DNA from: Synechococcales cyanobacterium bin59.metabat.ball.084
GTDB taxonomy: Bacteria > Cyanobacteriota > Cyanobacteriia > Cyanobacteriales > Chamaesiphonaceae
Length of the DNA: 60,054 bases
Assembly (NCBI GenBank): GCA_013297675.1
Contig: JAAFHZ010000011.1
Location: 1 to 60,054, forward strand
Direction: 5' to 3'
Part shown: in pieces, positions 8,274 to 16,729 of the stretch
Position numbering within the stretch: position 1 is the first letter of the stretch
How the letters are laid out: every line of letters begins with the position of its first letter
Position numbers and translations under genes: made by a program
Notes under the pieces: model-generated
The model's input: the letters and a program-made list of their open reading frames with translations, nothing else
Database searches by the model: none
Told to the model about the DNA's origin: nothing

Positions 8274-8510
8274 ATGTTGAGTCATGTTTTGTTAGCTGCT
8301 GCCCCGATGAGCCAAGCTTGGTCGCCAACTGTGGCGATCGTCATGGTTGTAGCCAATGTGTTAGGGGTATTGGCTGCTACTACTGTGCAAAAAAAAGCTG
8401 GCCCGCAGTTCGGCGGCATCAGCCTAGCGCAGGTTGTGGGCGGTACTTGCTTTGGCCATATTTTAGGTGCTGGAGCAATCTTGGGTTTAACTAGCCAAGG
8501 CTTTATCTAA
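8274..8510 (+). CDS. psaK: Photosystem I reaction centre subunit PsaK (second copy)
   Basis: 78 aa from ATG 8274 (an in-frame upstream ATG at 8247 would add nine residues not typical of the family). Helix 1 V-A-I-V-M-V-V-A-N-V-L-G-V-L-A-A and helix 2 C-F-G-H-I-L-G-A-G-A-I-L-G-L match PsaK. It lies 60 bp after the first psaK and just before a terminator, so the two are probably co-transcribed. The copies are clearly diverged, so this is not a recent duplication. Confidence 0.93.
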   Translation: MLSHVLLAAAPMSQAWSPTVAIVMVVANVLGVLAATTVQKKAGPQFGGISLAQVVGGTCFGHILGAGAILGLTSQGFI

Positions 8511-8540
8511 GAATACTTAGCAAGATATTGCCAAATAAAA

Positions 8541-8563
8541 GCCCGATAGCTTTGCTACCGGGC
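8541..8563 (+). terminator. Hairpin terminator after the psaK pair
   Basis: GCCCGATAGC (8541-8550) pairs with GCTACCGGGC (8554-8563) with one mismatch and a 3-nt loop, followed by CTACTATTTTTC. It lies 31 bp after the second psaK stop. Confidence 0.8.
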
Positions 8564-8590
8564 CTACTATTTTTCAGGAATTATGGGTTT

Positions 8591-8923
8591 CTAACGACCG
8601 ATCAAACGAGGGTTAGTGGCGATCGAAGTGTTAAAAGGGTTGGGCAGATCAATAGTGCTAACCGGAGTACCGACCTGAGCCCTCATCCCATCGCGATAAA
8701 GTTGCTCCATAGCCTGAGAGTCTTTGTTGTACTCGCTTTCAACGGTGGGAATATTCAACAACAACTGCGCTCCACGCCAAGTAGTCGAGTTATGAAAAAT
8801 ATCACCAGAATTGGCCGAAAACATTTTGTCCATTTGGTTGCCCAAGTTGTCAGCTCTAGCAGGAGCGGCGATCGAGAGGGTTACAGCGCCCAATAGTAAG
8901 CCAGCGATTTTTAATTTCATCAT
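8591..8923 (-). CDS. Small secreted cyanobacterial protein of unknown function
   Basis: 110 aa. A signal peptide (residues 1-24, A-P-A-R-A-D cleavage site) is followed by N-L-G-N-Q-M-D-K-M-F-S and the conserved-looking tail T-I-D-L-P-N-P-F-N-T-S-I. I recall similar small exported proteins with a D-L-P-N-P-F/Y motif in many cyanobacteria, without assigned function. It lies convergent to the psaK pair. Confidence 0.7.
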   Translation of the reverse strand: MMKLKIAGLLLGAVTLSIAAPARADNLGNQMDKMFSANSGDIFHNSTTWRGAQLLLNIPTVESEYNKDSQAMEQLYRDGMRAQVGTPVSTIDLPNPFNTSIATNPRLIGR

Positions 8924-9109
8924 GTTGTTTCCTCAGTTTCTCTGGTTGGATGTTTCTTGACTTGTCTCTTGTTTTAACTTTCTGATCATGGCAGTGGCTA
9001 TCAGGAATATTTTCAGGAAATCCTGTTCAGCCACAGCAGCCAATCAAGCAGGCACCCTGTTGGTCGATTAATAGTAGGATAGAAGGCGCTCTCAGCGTTC
9101 TTGATCCAT

Positions 9110-9730
9110 ATGTCTTTTCTTCCTGGGGCTATTATGCCCACACCTAACCCAACACCATCAGTACTGCGGGACTATTTATTGACCTTACTGTGCCAACTAG
9201 CTTACCAAGAAGGCGATTTTACCCTTTCTTCTGGACAAAAAAGTACTTATTACATCAACTGTAAGCCAGTGACTCTGCATCCTTTTGGCGCATTGGCTAC
9301 CGGACGGCTGTTACTACCTTTGCTGGCAGCAGGCACTCAGGGAGTAGCCGGGCTAACCTTGGGTGCCGACCCGATCGTCTCTTCTGTATCAGTGGTTTCG
9401 GCTTTAGCAGAAAAACCGGTGTTTGCGCTCATTATCCGCAAAGAGGCCAAGGGTCATGGTACTCAGGCTTATATTGAAGGCCCAGTGATTGCTGGATCTA
9501 AGGTGGCAGTGCTAGAAGACGTGGTTACTACTGGCCAGTCGGCTTTAACCGCCGTACAAAGGCTGAAAGATGCTGGTTATCAGGTAGATCAAGTGATTTC
9601 TTTGGTCGATCGGCAGCAAGGTGGAGCAGAACTTTATGCCCAAGCTGGCTTGGAGTTCATCTCGCTTTTTAAGATTACTGACCTTCAGGCTAAATATCAG
9701 GATTTGGCGGCATCACCCCAGGTCGTATAG
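9110..9730 (+). CDS. pyrE: Orotate phosphoribosyltransferase
   Basis: 206 aa from ATG 9110; the internal ATG at 9134 is an alternative. It converts orotate and PRPP to OMP in pyrimidine synthesis. Evidence: F-T-L-S-S-G-Q-K-S-T-Y-Y-I-N near the N-terminus, R-K-E-A-K-G-H-G-T (the flexible catalytic-loop region) and the PRPP-binding loop V-A-V-L-E-D-V-V-T-T-G-Q-S-A. The length fits the family. Its last 18 bp overlap the convergent DUF3226 gene, suggesting that the cassette on the other strand was placed hard against pyrE. Confidence 0.93.
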   Translation: MSFLPGAIMPTPNPTPSVLRDYLLTLLCQLAYQEGDFTLSSGQKSTYYINCKPVTLHPFGALATGRLLLPLLAAGTQGVAGLTLGADPIVSSVSVVSALAEKPVFALIIRKEAKGHGTQAYIEGPVIAGSKVAVLEDVVTTGQSALTAVQRLKDAGYQVDQVISLVDRQQGGAELYAQAGLEFISLFKITDLQAKYQDLAASPQVV

Positions 9731-10366
9731 CTGTCGAAACCATGCCACAAATTTTGCAGCCTCGGGATGGGTTGGATCTAAAATTCTCTGCTGAATAGCT
9801 TGATGCAACTGCCTGCCTGGAGGTTTTTGCCAAGCTAGCCAAGTATGGATTTGGGCTTTTTGCCGATGAGATTCAATAAATGGCGCTCCGCTCTCTTTTG
9901 CTTGGTGGATTGATTGTTCTGCTAGAGACCAGAGAGCTGAAGCCGAGGTACTTGTAGGCAGGAGATACCCTAAAAAGGTTTCCAACATCCCAGGTAATTT
10001 GTTGTCTGGCATGATCCAAATCCCCACTCTGATTCCATTTTCGTCTGTAAGAATCAAACCATTCTCTGGTATGTCGTGAGGAATATTAGGCAGGCTTTTG
10101 CGACAGGCTTCTCTAATTTCGACCCATCGATCATATGGCTGCTCATCAGCATCTAGCAAAATACCTAAAGACCGAATTCCATCAGCTTTTAATTCTGTGG
10201 AGATTCGGTCAGCATTGATGATATTAGAGTAGCCTTCGCAGTCTTTCAGAAAAACCACTGGATTTTTAGTTGTGCCCCAATCAATACCATTTTCTTCAAT
10301 GAGATAGGGAATTGTTCTAACTTCGTCCATGCCCTCGACGAGGAGAACATTTTGATGAATTGCCAT
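9713..10366 (-). CDS. DUF3226 (Toprim-like) protein paired with an OLD-type ATPase
   Basis: 217 aa. N-terminal L-L-V-E-G-M-D-E-V (the acidic start of a Toprim fold) and G-I-L-L-D-A-D-E-Q (the DxD strand) match DUF3226, a family of Toprim-like proteins encoded beside SMC/OLD-like ATPases. Its start lies 3 bp after the stop of the ATPase gene, so the two form an operon. In related two-gene systems (OLD nucleases, PARIS AriA/AriB) an ATPase and a Toprim-family protein act together in antiphage defence; that function here is inference. Confidence 0.75.
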   Translation of the reverse strand: MAIHQNVLLVEGMDEVRTIPYLIEENGIDWGTTKNPVVFLKDCEGYSNIINADRISTELKADGIRSLGILLDADEQPYDRWVEIREACRKSLPNIPHDIPENGLILTDENGIRVGIWIMPDNKLPGMLETFLGYLLPTSTSASALWSLAEQSIHQAKESGAPFIESHRQKAQIHTWLAWQKPPGRQLHQAIQQRILDPTHPEAAKFVAWFRQLYDLG

Positions 10367-10369
10367 ATT

Positions 10370-11467
10370 TTAACGTACCTCGATGTCTGATTGAGCTGCG
10401 ATAGCCATCTCTTTTCTATTGAAAGCAACACTTTTCTTTTTACCCTTTTCAATTCTTTGAATGGTAATGTCACCATTAAGAACATTTTCAAATTCAGCAA
10501 CTTCTGCTAGACTCTTCCAGCAGTCGCTGTTATGAGTGGTTGCAAAAACCTGAATATCAAGCTTTTTGGCTGTCGCAAGAATCAATTTCCACAAATCTAT
10601 CATGACGCTAAAATGTAATCCGGTATCAATTTCATCTATTAACAAAATACCACCAGGAACGTTAACCATTGCTAAGGTGATTTCTAGCATTCGCCAGATG
10701 CCGTAACCCATGCTACCGATCGGCACTCTTTGCTTATTCACTAATACAATAAATCCTCCATTACCATTACCTCTGTATCCTTGCGTTGCTACGGGAGCAA
10801 TTCTTTCTACTCCAGGCTCGATAAATCTTAATGATTCATACAATATTTCTTCTTCTGGAGTAAGCACTATTTGATTGAATTGTGCGATAACCACATTGAC
10901 ATCTGATGAGACTAAAGAAACCATTGGATTGTTTTTAGGCTCTTGCTGTAGAACATGTAATATTTGATTTATTTGAATATTAAGAGGTAAGAAGAAAGAA
11001 AAAACAGAATTATCAAATCCTTTCCATTCCAAAACAGAACTCTTCCCTAGAGATTGACTGGCATCATAATTAAAGAATTTATACTGTTTATCTTCACGAA
11101 CAGAATTCTCGACAAATTGTTGCAGTGTATTATTGGTCAGGCTAAAAGAAAAATCAACTTTTCCTCCATCAATATCACCAACTATTTGAAATCTACTCTC
11201 ATTTTCCATTTTATGGCCATAAAAAAAATGGCTGACCTCAAAGATTTCACGATTGCCGTCTTTTTCACTCCAGTAATATTCACCTCTTCGCTCAATCACA
11301 TCAATAAATGGTTTGGGATTATTGGGTGAATTAAGAATATTGATTGCTTCTAAAATAGAAGTTTTACCACTGTTATTTTTTCCAACTATTAGGTTGACTC
11401 TACCTAGTTGTGGTAGCTCAAATTCCTCAAAGCAGCGAAAATTCTCAATTTTCAGGGATTTCAGCAT
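10370..11467 (-). CDS. SMC/OLD-like AAA ATPase of a two-gene cassette
   Basis: 365 aa from ATG 11467 (M-L-K-S-L-K-I-E-N-F-R-C-F-E); an in-frame GTG at 11515 would add 16 untypical residues. Walker A is G-K-N-N-S-G-K-T-S at 29-37. Near the C-terminus come G-I-L-L-I-D-E-I-D-T-G-L-H (Walker B plus D-loop) and Q-V-F-A-T-T-H-N-S-D-C (the switch histidine). This is the AAA_15/AAA_21 architecture of OLD-family and related defence ATPases. A perfect 13-bp inverted repeat lies about 60 bp upstream of the start. The gene is noticeably richer in A+T than pyrE beside it, which suggests acquisition. Confidence 0.8.
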   Translation of the reverse strand: MLKSLKIENFRCFEEFELPQLGRVNLIVGKNNSGKTSILEAINILNSPNNPKPFIDVIERRGEYYWSEKDGNREIFEVSHFFYGHKMENESRFQIVGDIDGGKVDFSFSLTNNTLQQFVENSVREDKQYKFFNYDASQSLGKSSVLEWKGFDNSVFSFFLPLNIQINQILHVLQQEPKNNPMVSLVSSDVNVVIAQFNQIVLTPEEEILYESLRFIEPGVERIAPVATQGYRGNGNGGFIVLVNKQRVPIGSMGYGIWRMLEITLAMVNVPGGILLIDEIDTGLHFSVMIDLWKLILATAKKLDIQVFATTHNSDCWKSLAEVAEFENVLNGDITIQRIEKGKKKSVAFNRKEMAIAAQSDIEVR

Positions 11468-11776
11468 AATGGCTCTTATGAACTCTTTATCCCTATCATA
11501 GAACGATTTAGTCACTGGACAAGAGCCGTACTACCATAGAGCTGATTCTATGGTAGTACAGATGATTCTCAAAAAAAGTTTTAACGAAGTCTCAATCTTG
11601 CTGCACATAACACAGCCGATTTTTTGTCCTATCTGAGCCGGTAATCTAAAGTCTAGCGTCAAGCACCAGTTACTGTGATGTGAGAACTTGCCTCAAGATT
11701 AAAGAGATCCCCAAGCTCCCTCGATCGGTTATGATAATTATTAATGCTCGTGAAATTCTTCAGACAATAAATTTTT
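11468..11776. other. Intergenic region between the ATPase cassette and psbI
   Basis: About 310 bp between divergent genes. It holds the 13-bp inverted repeat at 11528-11559 and the presumed promoters for psbI and the cassette. A 71-codon open frame on the minus strand (11659-11874) runs antisense to psbI and is not a gene. Confidence 0.6.
11528..11559. repeat. Perfect 13-bp inverted repeat upstream of the ATPase/DUF3226 operon
   Basis: GTACTACCATAGA (11528-11540) is the exact reverse complement of TCTATGGTAGTAC (11547-11559), with the 6-nt loop GCTGAT. It lies 61-92 bp upstream of the ATPase start, in the region expected to hold its promoter or leader. It could be an operator or an RNA stem-loop. 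On the plus strand it is followed by C-A-rich, not U-rich, sequence. Confidence 0.75.
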
Positions 11777-11896
11777 ATGCTAACTCTTAAAATTGTGGTC
11801 AACGTCATAGTTGCCATTTTTCTTCTGGTATTCATTTTCGGCTTCCTTTCTAACGATCCAGCTCGTAACCCCAACCGTCGCGACCTGTCTGAATAA
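11777..11896 (+). CDS. psbI: Photosystem II reaction centre protein I
   Basis: 39 aa: M-L-T-L-K-I-V-V at the start, one transmembrane helix ([16 protein letters not shown]), then [13 protein letters not shown]. This is the near-invariant PsbI pattern; PsbI is a single-helix subunit next to D1 and CP43. The gene is monocistronic, with a candidate terminator hairpin about 40 bp downstream. Confidence 0.95.
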   Translation: MLTLKIVVNVIVAIFLLVFIFGFLSNDPARNPNRRDLSE

Positions 11897-11935
11897 ACTT
11901 AGCCAGTTTTTGGTCTTGTTTTATTTTAGTCTTTC

Positions 11936-11983
11936 AGCCTCTGCTCCCAATAACGAATGATTTCGTTAGCTGCGGCGGAGGCT
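11936..11983 (+). terminator. Candidate terminator stem-loop after psbI
   Basis: AGCCTC (11936-11941) pairs with GAGGCT (11978-11983), and an inner AACGAA/TTCGTT stem (near 11953-11967) lies inside the loop. ATTCTTT follows. It is a plausible, imperfect terminator. Confidence 0.5.
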
Positions 11984-12011
11984 ATTCTTTAGCTTATTAG
12001 CCTAGTGGTTC

Positions 12012-14033
12012 ATGGCCGATCTTCCACCTGTTTCTAGTCCTTATGTCTGCGATAGCTTTGCCACCAGCAGAGAATCCGCAAGGGGTCAAGTAATTCGCAC
12101 CTGCAAGATTTCTTTGTTGAATACTGATCGAGGGGTTCCCGCAGTTCCTGCACCTAGTTTGACTACCCCCTCAGCTTTACCCCGCACCACACTTGCCCAG
12201 AAAACGCCGGTTAATAGATCTCTGGCTGGTGGCGTGATTGAACTGCGGGCGGAAGAGCAGTCTTACAATAGCCAAGAGCAAATTGTAACGGCCTCTGGTA
12301 ATGTGCTGGTACGTTTTCGGAATGCGCTGTTGAAGGCCGACCAAGTAACCGTAGATATTCCCAGCCGCAAAGCAGTAGCTACCGGAAATGTCTTAATCAA
12401 ACGAGGCGAACAGGTTTTACGCGGCGATAAGTTCGATTACGATTTTGGCAAAGATAAAGGAGAGGTTACTTCGGCCAGCGGTGATGTTTATCAGCCTACT
12501 CTAGAGAAAGATGTAGATATTGCTCAACCTCCAGCTTTGCCTCCCAGTGGCAGCCGCTTTCCAGAAACTTCATTGGCAGACAAGCTGGAGCGAGATCAGC
12601 CGGTCACTAAAATTGAGCGGCGAGGTGCTGCGGGCGGAGTGATTGGCACCGATCGAGAGATCGAATTTCAGCCCCCACCAGCGCCGCCAGCCAACACTAT
12701 TACTCGCTTGCGCTACCGGGCTGATAAGTTAGAGTTTGATGGTAAGTTGCTGACTGGTAGTGGGGTGAGAGTGACTAATGATCCCTTTTCGCCACCAGAG
12801 TTAGAAGTACGCGCCGATCGAGCTACTTTCCAGAGTATTGGCCCGGGTCAAGATCGAGTTAATACCAATAATGCACGAGTCACTATTGAACAAAATGTAA
12901 ATATCCCTTTGGTGGTGGCACAGTTTGGTTTGGGGAGAGCGGCTTTAGAAACCAATCCTTTTGGGATAGGCTTCGATAACGATGAGCGCGGGGGGTTGTT
13001 TTTTGAACGCACCCTTAAACTAGTCAATAATGATAAAATATTGTGGACTCTGACACCGCAATACTTTGTTCAGCGGGTGATTGCCCAAGATAAATTGACT
13101 AGCTTGGATTCGATCGGGGTAAAAACTGCTTTAACGACTAACTTAGCACCAGGAACTGTCTTTGAAGCCAAGGCTGCCTTTACTAGCTTAGAACCCAGTG
13201 CGGTGGGTAATAACCTGCGATCGAGTTTGTCTGTTACTCAAGATGTTGATTTACCAACCGGAAAACACAAGGTAGTAGCAGATTCTGCCTATCGCGAAAG
13301 AGTTTTTAATGGCACGTTAGGCTTTCAAGATCTACAAAGCAGTTTGGGGATTGGAATCACTTCTCCCAAGATTGCCTTGGGTGATACCGGGTTTAATTTT
13401 GACTATAGCGCAGGCTTTCGACTGCTTAATGCGAGTACCGATCGACCAGGGGTAGGGGCAAGTGATAACCGGGTAAATTTAGGGCGTTTTCAAATAGCTG
13501 CAAACTTAAATAAGAGTTGGCGGTTATGGGAGGGCGTTGGCCCAGATCCCAATGAGCGATCTACTTATAATTACAGCCCGGTGCCAGTAATACCTTATTT
13601 AAATTTAAATACGGGGATCAATGCCAAAGTGGGCAGCTATACCAATGGGGATAGCCAGTCGCTCTATGGCTATGCCATCAGTTTACAGGGACAGGTTGGT
13701 CATTTTACGGCACCAGCTTTCGACTATACCGGCTTTAATGTGGGTTATTCTCAGGGCTTCTTGAGCGGTAGTTCGCCGTTTTTGTTCGATCGATTTCAAG
13801 ATACGCGGGTAATTACAGCCGGTATTAATCAGCATCTTTTTGGTCCACTCAAAGCCGGGATTCAAACTTCGATTAACGTTGATACCAGTCGCTCGATTAG
13901 CACTGATTATTATTTGGAGTATAGCAGACGAACTTTTAGTATTGTGGCTCGTTACAATCCAGTATTAAGCCTGGGTTCGATCGGTTTCCGGATCAATGAT
14001 TTAGACTGGCGAGGGCAGCCAGATCCGTTCTAA
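12012..14033 (+). CDS. LptD/OstA-like outer-membrane protein (DUF3769 type)
   Basis: 673 aa. Residues about 75-165 resemble the LptA/OstA beta-taco domain (E-L-R-A-E-E-Q-S-Y, T-A-S-G-N-V-L-V-R, A-D-Q-V-T-V-D, A-T-G-N-V-L-I). After a proline-rich linker comes a second OstA-like stretch (R-A-D-K-L-E-F-D-G-K-L-L-T-G-S-G-V) and then a long region of alternating polar/hydrophobic strands consistent with a C-terminal beta-barrel, ending D-L-D-W-R-G-Q-P. In cyanobacteria such DUF3769 proteins are the presumed LptD counterparts that insert lipopolysaccharide into the outer membrane. No signal peptide is evident from the ATG at 12012, so the true start may lie elsewhere or the leader is atypical. Confidence 0.8.
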   Translation: MADLPPVSSPYVCDSFATSRESARGQVIRTCKISLLNTDRGVPAVPAPSLTTPSALPRTTLAQKTPVNRSLAGGVIELRAEEQSYNSQEQIVTASGNVLVRFRNALLKADQVTVDIPSRKAVATGNVLIKRGEQVLRGDKFDYDFGKDKGEVTSASGDVYQPTLEKDVDIAQPPALPPSGSRFPETSLADKLERDQPVTKIERRGAAGGVIGTDREIEFQPPPAPPANTITRLRYRADKLEFDGKLLTGSGVRVTNDPFSPPELEVRADRATFQSIGPGQDRVNTNNARVTIEQNVNIPLVVAQFGLGRAALETNPFGIGFDNDERGGLFFERTLKLVNNDKILWTLTPQYFVQRVIAQDKLTSLDSIGVKTALTTNLAPGTVFEAKAAFTSLEPSAVGNNLRSSLSVTQDVDLPTGKHKVVADSAYRERVFNGTLGFQDLQSSLGIGITSPKIALGDTGFNFDYSAGFRLLNASTDRPGVGASDNRVNLGRFQIAANLNKSWRLWEGVGPDPNERSTYNYSPVPVIPYLNLNTGINAKVGSYTNGDSQSLYGYAISLQGQVGHFTAPAFDYTGFNVGYSQGFLSGSSPFLFDRFQDTRVITAGINQHLFGPLKAGIQTSINVDTSRSISTDYYLEYSRRTFSIVARYNPVLSLGSIGFRINDLDWRGQPDPF

Positions 14034-14102
14034 GTTAATCAACAAAAGCGGAGTCAGAGTCATGATCGAGTTAAAATCGATCGGCTCCTGTGAATTTTTG
14101 AT

Positions 14103-14921
14103 ATGTCTATTCTTGCTTCCTCAGATTTGTTAACCATTGCCGGACGGACTTTTCACTCTCGGTTGCTTACTGGCACTGGTAAATATCGCAGCATTGCCGA
14201 TTTGCAGGCTAGTATTGTGGCCAGTGAATGCCAAATTGTGACCGTAGCAGTGCGGCGGGTGCAAACCAAAGCGCCCGGTCATGAGGGGTTAGCGGAGGCG
14301 ATCGACTGGCAAAAAATTTGGATGCTGCCAAATACCGCTGGCTGTCAAACGGCAGAAGATGCCGTGCGGGTGGCGCGGCTGGGCAGAGAAATGGCCAAGA
14401 TGCTGGGGCAAGAAGACAATAACTTTATTAAGTTAGAGGTGATCCCCGATGCCAAGTACTTGCTGCCAGACCCGATCGGTACTTTAGAAGCAGCCACCCA
14501 GCTAGTAAAAGAAGGCTTTGCGGTGTTGCCCTACATCAATGCTGATCCTTTGCTAGCCAAACGTTTAGAAGAAGTCGGCTGTGCGACAGTGATGCCTTTG
14601 GGTTCCCCGATCGGTTCTGGCCAGGGGATTCAAAATACGGCCAATATTCAGATCATTATTGAAAATGCCGGAGTGCCGGTGGTAGTAGATGCGGGCATTG
14701 GGACTCCTAGTGAAGCGGCTCAGGCGATGGAAATGGGGGCAGATGCGGTGTTGATTAATACGGCGATCGCCCAGGCTCAAAATGCGCCAGCGATGGCAGA
14801 GGCGATGGGGTTAGCGACTAGGGCGGGGCGGATGGCTTACTTAGCGGGGCGAATTCCGTTGAGATCGATCGCTAATGCTAGCTCCCCGCTTACCGGCATT
14901 ATTGCGAGTAAGACGGTGTAA
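14103..14921 (+). CDS. thiG: Thiazole synthase
   Basis: 272 aa. ThiG builds the thiazole phosphate moiety of thiamine from deoxyxylulose phosphate, dehydroglycine and ThiS-thiocarboxylate. Conserved blocks are all present: [63 protein letters not shown]. It is a stand-alone ThiG, not fused to ThiO as in some cyanobacteria. It lies 69 bp downstream of the LptD-like gene. Confidence 0.95.
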   Translation: MSILASSDLLTIAGRTFHSRLLTGTGKYRSIADLQASIVASECQIVTVAVRRVQTKAPGHEGLAEAIDWQKIWMLPNTAGCQTAEDAVRVARLGREMAKMLGQEDNNFIKLEVIPDAKYLLPDPIGTLEAATQLVKEGFAVLPYINADPLLAKRLEEVGCATVMPLGSPIGSGQGIQNTANIQIIIENAGVPVVVDAGIGTPSEAAQAMEMGADAVLINTAIAQAQNAPAMAEAMGLATRAGRMAYLAGRIPLRSIANASSPLTGIIASKTV

Positions 14922-15017
14922 TTTGCTGTTACGATAAATATTTTTAGTGTGTTTTGGGCTTGACACAGGGATAAGTGCTTATATAGTCTTGGGAAAATTA
15001 AAATCAGTGTTGCTGCG

Positions 15018-15806
15018 ATGAATTTATTTTGGGTCTATGACATTCCTAGTGTGGTATTTGCCAATTTGGTGATGGCCTCTTTTGTCGCTATTGCCGTGAT
15101 TGGTCAGCGGTTATCCCGGCGCTGGGTGAAACGAATTGCTGGCAGTGATGGTGCTTACAATGAGTTGGTTGGCACTACCTTGGCCACTGTAGGCGTTTTC
15201 TTTGGCATTACTCTGGGCTTGATTTCGGTAGGTGCCTGGGAGAATTTTACTGATGTAAATTTGAATGTCAACCAGGAAGTGTCAATGATTAATGTTTTGT
15301 ATCGATCGGCATCACTTTACCCTGAACCAAATAGTACTGAGCTGAAACAAAGCCTCAAAGAGTATGTACATTTTGTAATTAATGATGAGTGGCCTTCTCA
15401 ACGTAAGGGAATTGTACCAAAAGGCGGAACAGATAAAGTAACAGCGTTTCAGAAAAAATTGTATGCTTATGAGCCAGTCAGTGAAAGTATGAAATCAGTT
15501 CATTCTGAGACAATTGCTAGTTTTAATGAAATGATTAAACTGCGCCGCAGTCGGCTACAACGGGTTACTGCTGGTTTACCAGAGACTCTGTGGCTAGTGA
15601 TTATTTTTGGTTCTTTAATCAATATTGTAATTCCTTGGTTTTTGGTATACGATCGGCAGTTTATTCAAGATCTTATGATTGTTTTGATGGCAGCCACGAT
15701 TGGGCTGTTAGTTTTCCTGATGGCAGCTATGGATTACCCATTTCGCGGTGAGTTTAGTGTTAGCACCGATAGCTTTGTCTTGATGTATGAACGAATGAAA
15801 CTTTAA
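15018..15806 (+). CDS. DUF4239 (bestrophin-like) membrane protein, copy 1
   Basis: 262 aa with four predicted transmembrane segments: about residues 10-28, 52-70 (T-T-L-A-T-V-G-V-F-F-G-I-T-L-G), 195-215 and 222-242. A soluble helical region lies between the pairs. This is the DUF4239 architecture that databases label bestrophin-like; ion-channel function is unproven. It is followed 131 bp later by a very similar gene, clearly a tandem duplicate. Confidence 0.8.
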   Translation: MNLFWVYDIPSVVFANLVMASFVAIAVIGQRLSRRWVKRIAGSDGAYNELVGTTLATVGVFFGITLGLISVGAWENFTDVNLNVNQEVSMINVLYRSASLYPEPNSTELKQSLKEYVHFVINDEWPSQRKGIVPKGGTDKVTAFQKKLYAYEPVSESMKSVHSETIASFNEMIKLRRSRLQRVTAGLPETLWLVIIFGSLINIVIPWFLVYDRQFIQDLMIVLMAATIGLLVFLMAAMDYPFRGEFSVSTDSFVLMYERMKL

Positions 15807-15937
15807 TAAAATTAGCGTATTCTATGTAACAAAAACATCATTAAGAAAAATGAACATAAAATGAATGATTTGTTTGACAGTAGCCACATTGTAGTACATA
15901 TAATTGAAAAAATTAAAATTAAAGTTATATATCTACC

Positions 15938-16729
15938 ATGAATTTATTTTGGGTTTATGATTTACCAAATTTAGTGTTTGCTAGTTTGGTAATGGCTTCT
16001 TTTATTGCGGTGGGCTTAATTGGTCAGCGGTTATCGCGGCGGTGGGTAAAGCGGATTGCTGGCAGTGACGGCCAGTATAATGATTTAGTTGGTACTACTC
16101 TGGCAACAGTAGGCGTATTTTTTAGTATTACATTGGGTTTGATTTCCGTAGGAGCTTGGCAAGATTATGCTGATGTTAATGCTATCGTGAATCAAGAAGT
16201 TTCTTCTATTAATGTTGTTTATCGTGCGGTGTCTTTGTATCCAGAGAAAGAAAGACCTGCTTTGAAAAGCACTTTAAAAGAATATGTACATTATGTAATT
16301 GATGAAGAATGGCCATCTCAACGCAAAGGTATTGTGCCTAAGGGGGGAACAGAGAAGTTGACAGCATTTCAAAAAAATCTTTATGCCTATGAGCCGGTAA
16401 CTGAAAGCATGAAAGCAGTTCACTCTGAAACGATCGCCGCCTTTAATGATCTCATTAGAGAGCGTCGTTCTCGGTTACAAAAGGTGACAGTTGGTTTACC
16501 TGCTACCCTATGGCTGGTGGTCATATTTGGGTCAATATTAAATTTAATTATTCCCTGGTTCTTGGTATACGATCGGCAGTTTATTCAAGACTTGATGATT
16601 GTATTGATGGCCGCAACCATGGGGATATTGGTGTTCTTAATGGCAGCGATGGACTATCCATTCCGAGGAGAATTTAGTATTAGTATTGATAGTTTTAAAT
16701 TGATGTATGAACGAATGAATCTCCATTAA
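15938..16729 (+). CDS. DUF4239 (bestrophin-like) membrane protein, copy 2
   Basis: 263 aa, the same architecture as the upstream copy. Long stretches match residue for residue (for example G-Q-R-L-S-R-R-W-V-K-R-I-A-G-S-D-G and D-R-Q-F-I-Q-D-L-M-I-V-L-M-A-A-T). The mid-region loop differs most (S-L-Y-P-E-K-E-R-P-A here, S-L-Y-P-E-P-N-S-T-E in copy 1). The DNA between the copies is AT-rich, so each may have its own promoter. Its 3' end overlaps the convergent small membrane protein gene by 4 bp. Confidence 0.8.
   Translation: MNLFWVYDLPNLVFASLVMASFIAVGLIGQRLSRRWVKRIAGSDGQYNDLVGTTLATVGVFFSITLGLISVGAWQDYADVNAIVNQEVSSINVVYRAVSLYPEKERPALKSTLKEYVHYVIDEEWPSQRKGIVPKGGTEKLTAFQKNLYAYEPVTESMKAVHSETIAAFNDLIRERRSRLQKVTVGLPATLWLVVIFGSILNLIIPWFLVYDRQFIQDLMIVLMAATMGILVFLMAAMDYPFRGEFSISIDSFKLMYERMNLH

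Noticed and set aside
9101..9109. TTG start for pyrE three codons before the ATG
   Set aside because: ATG 9110 is in frame three codons later and the extra residues are not conserved in the family as I recall it.
11659..11874. 71-codon frame on the minus strand
   Set aside because: It is antisense to psbI, which is an unmistakable 39-aa gene, and its product has no recognisable features.
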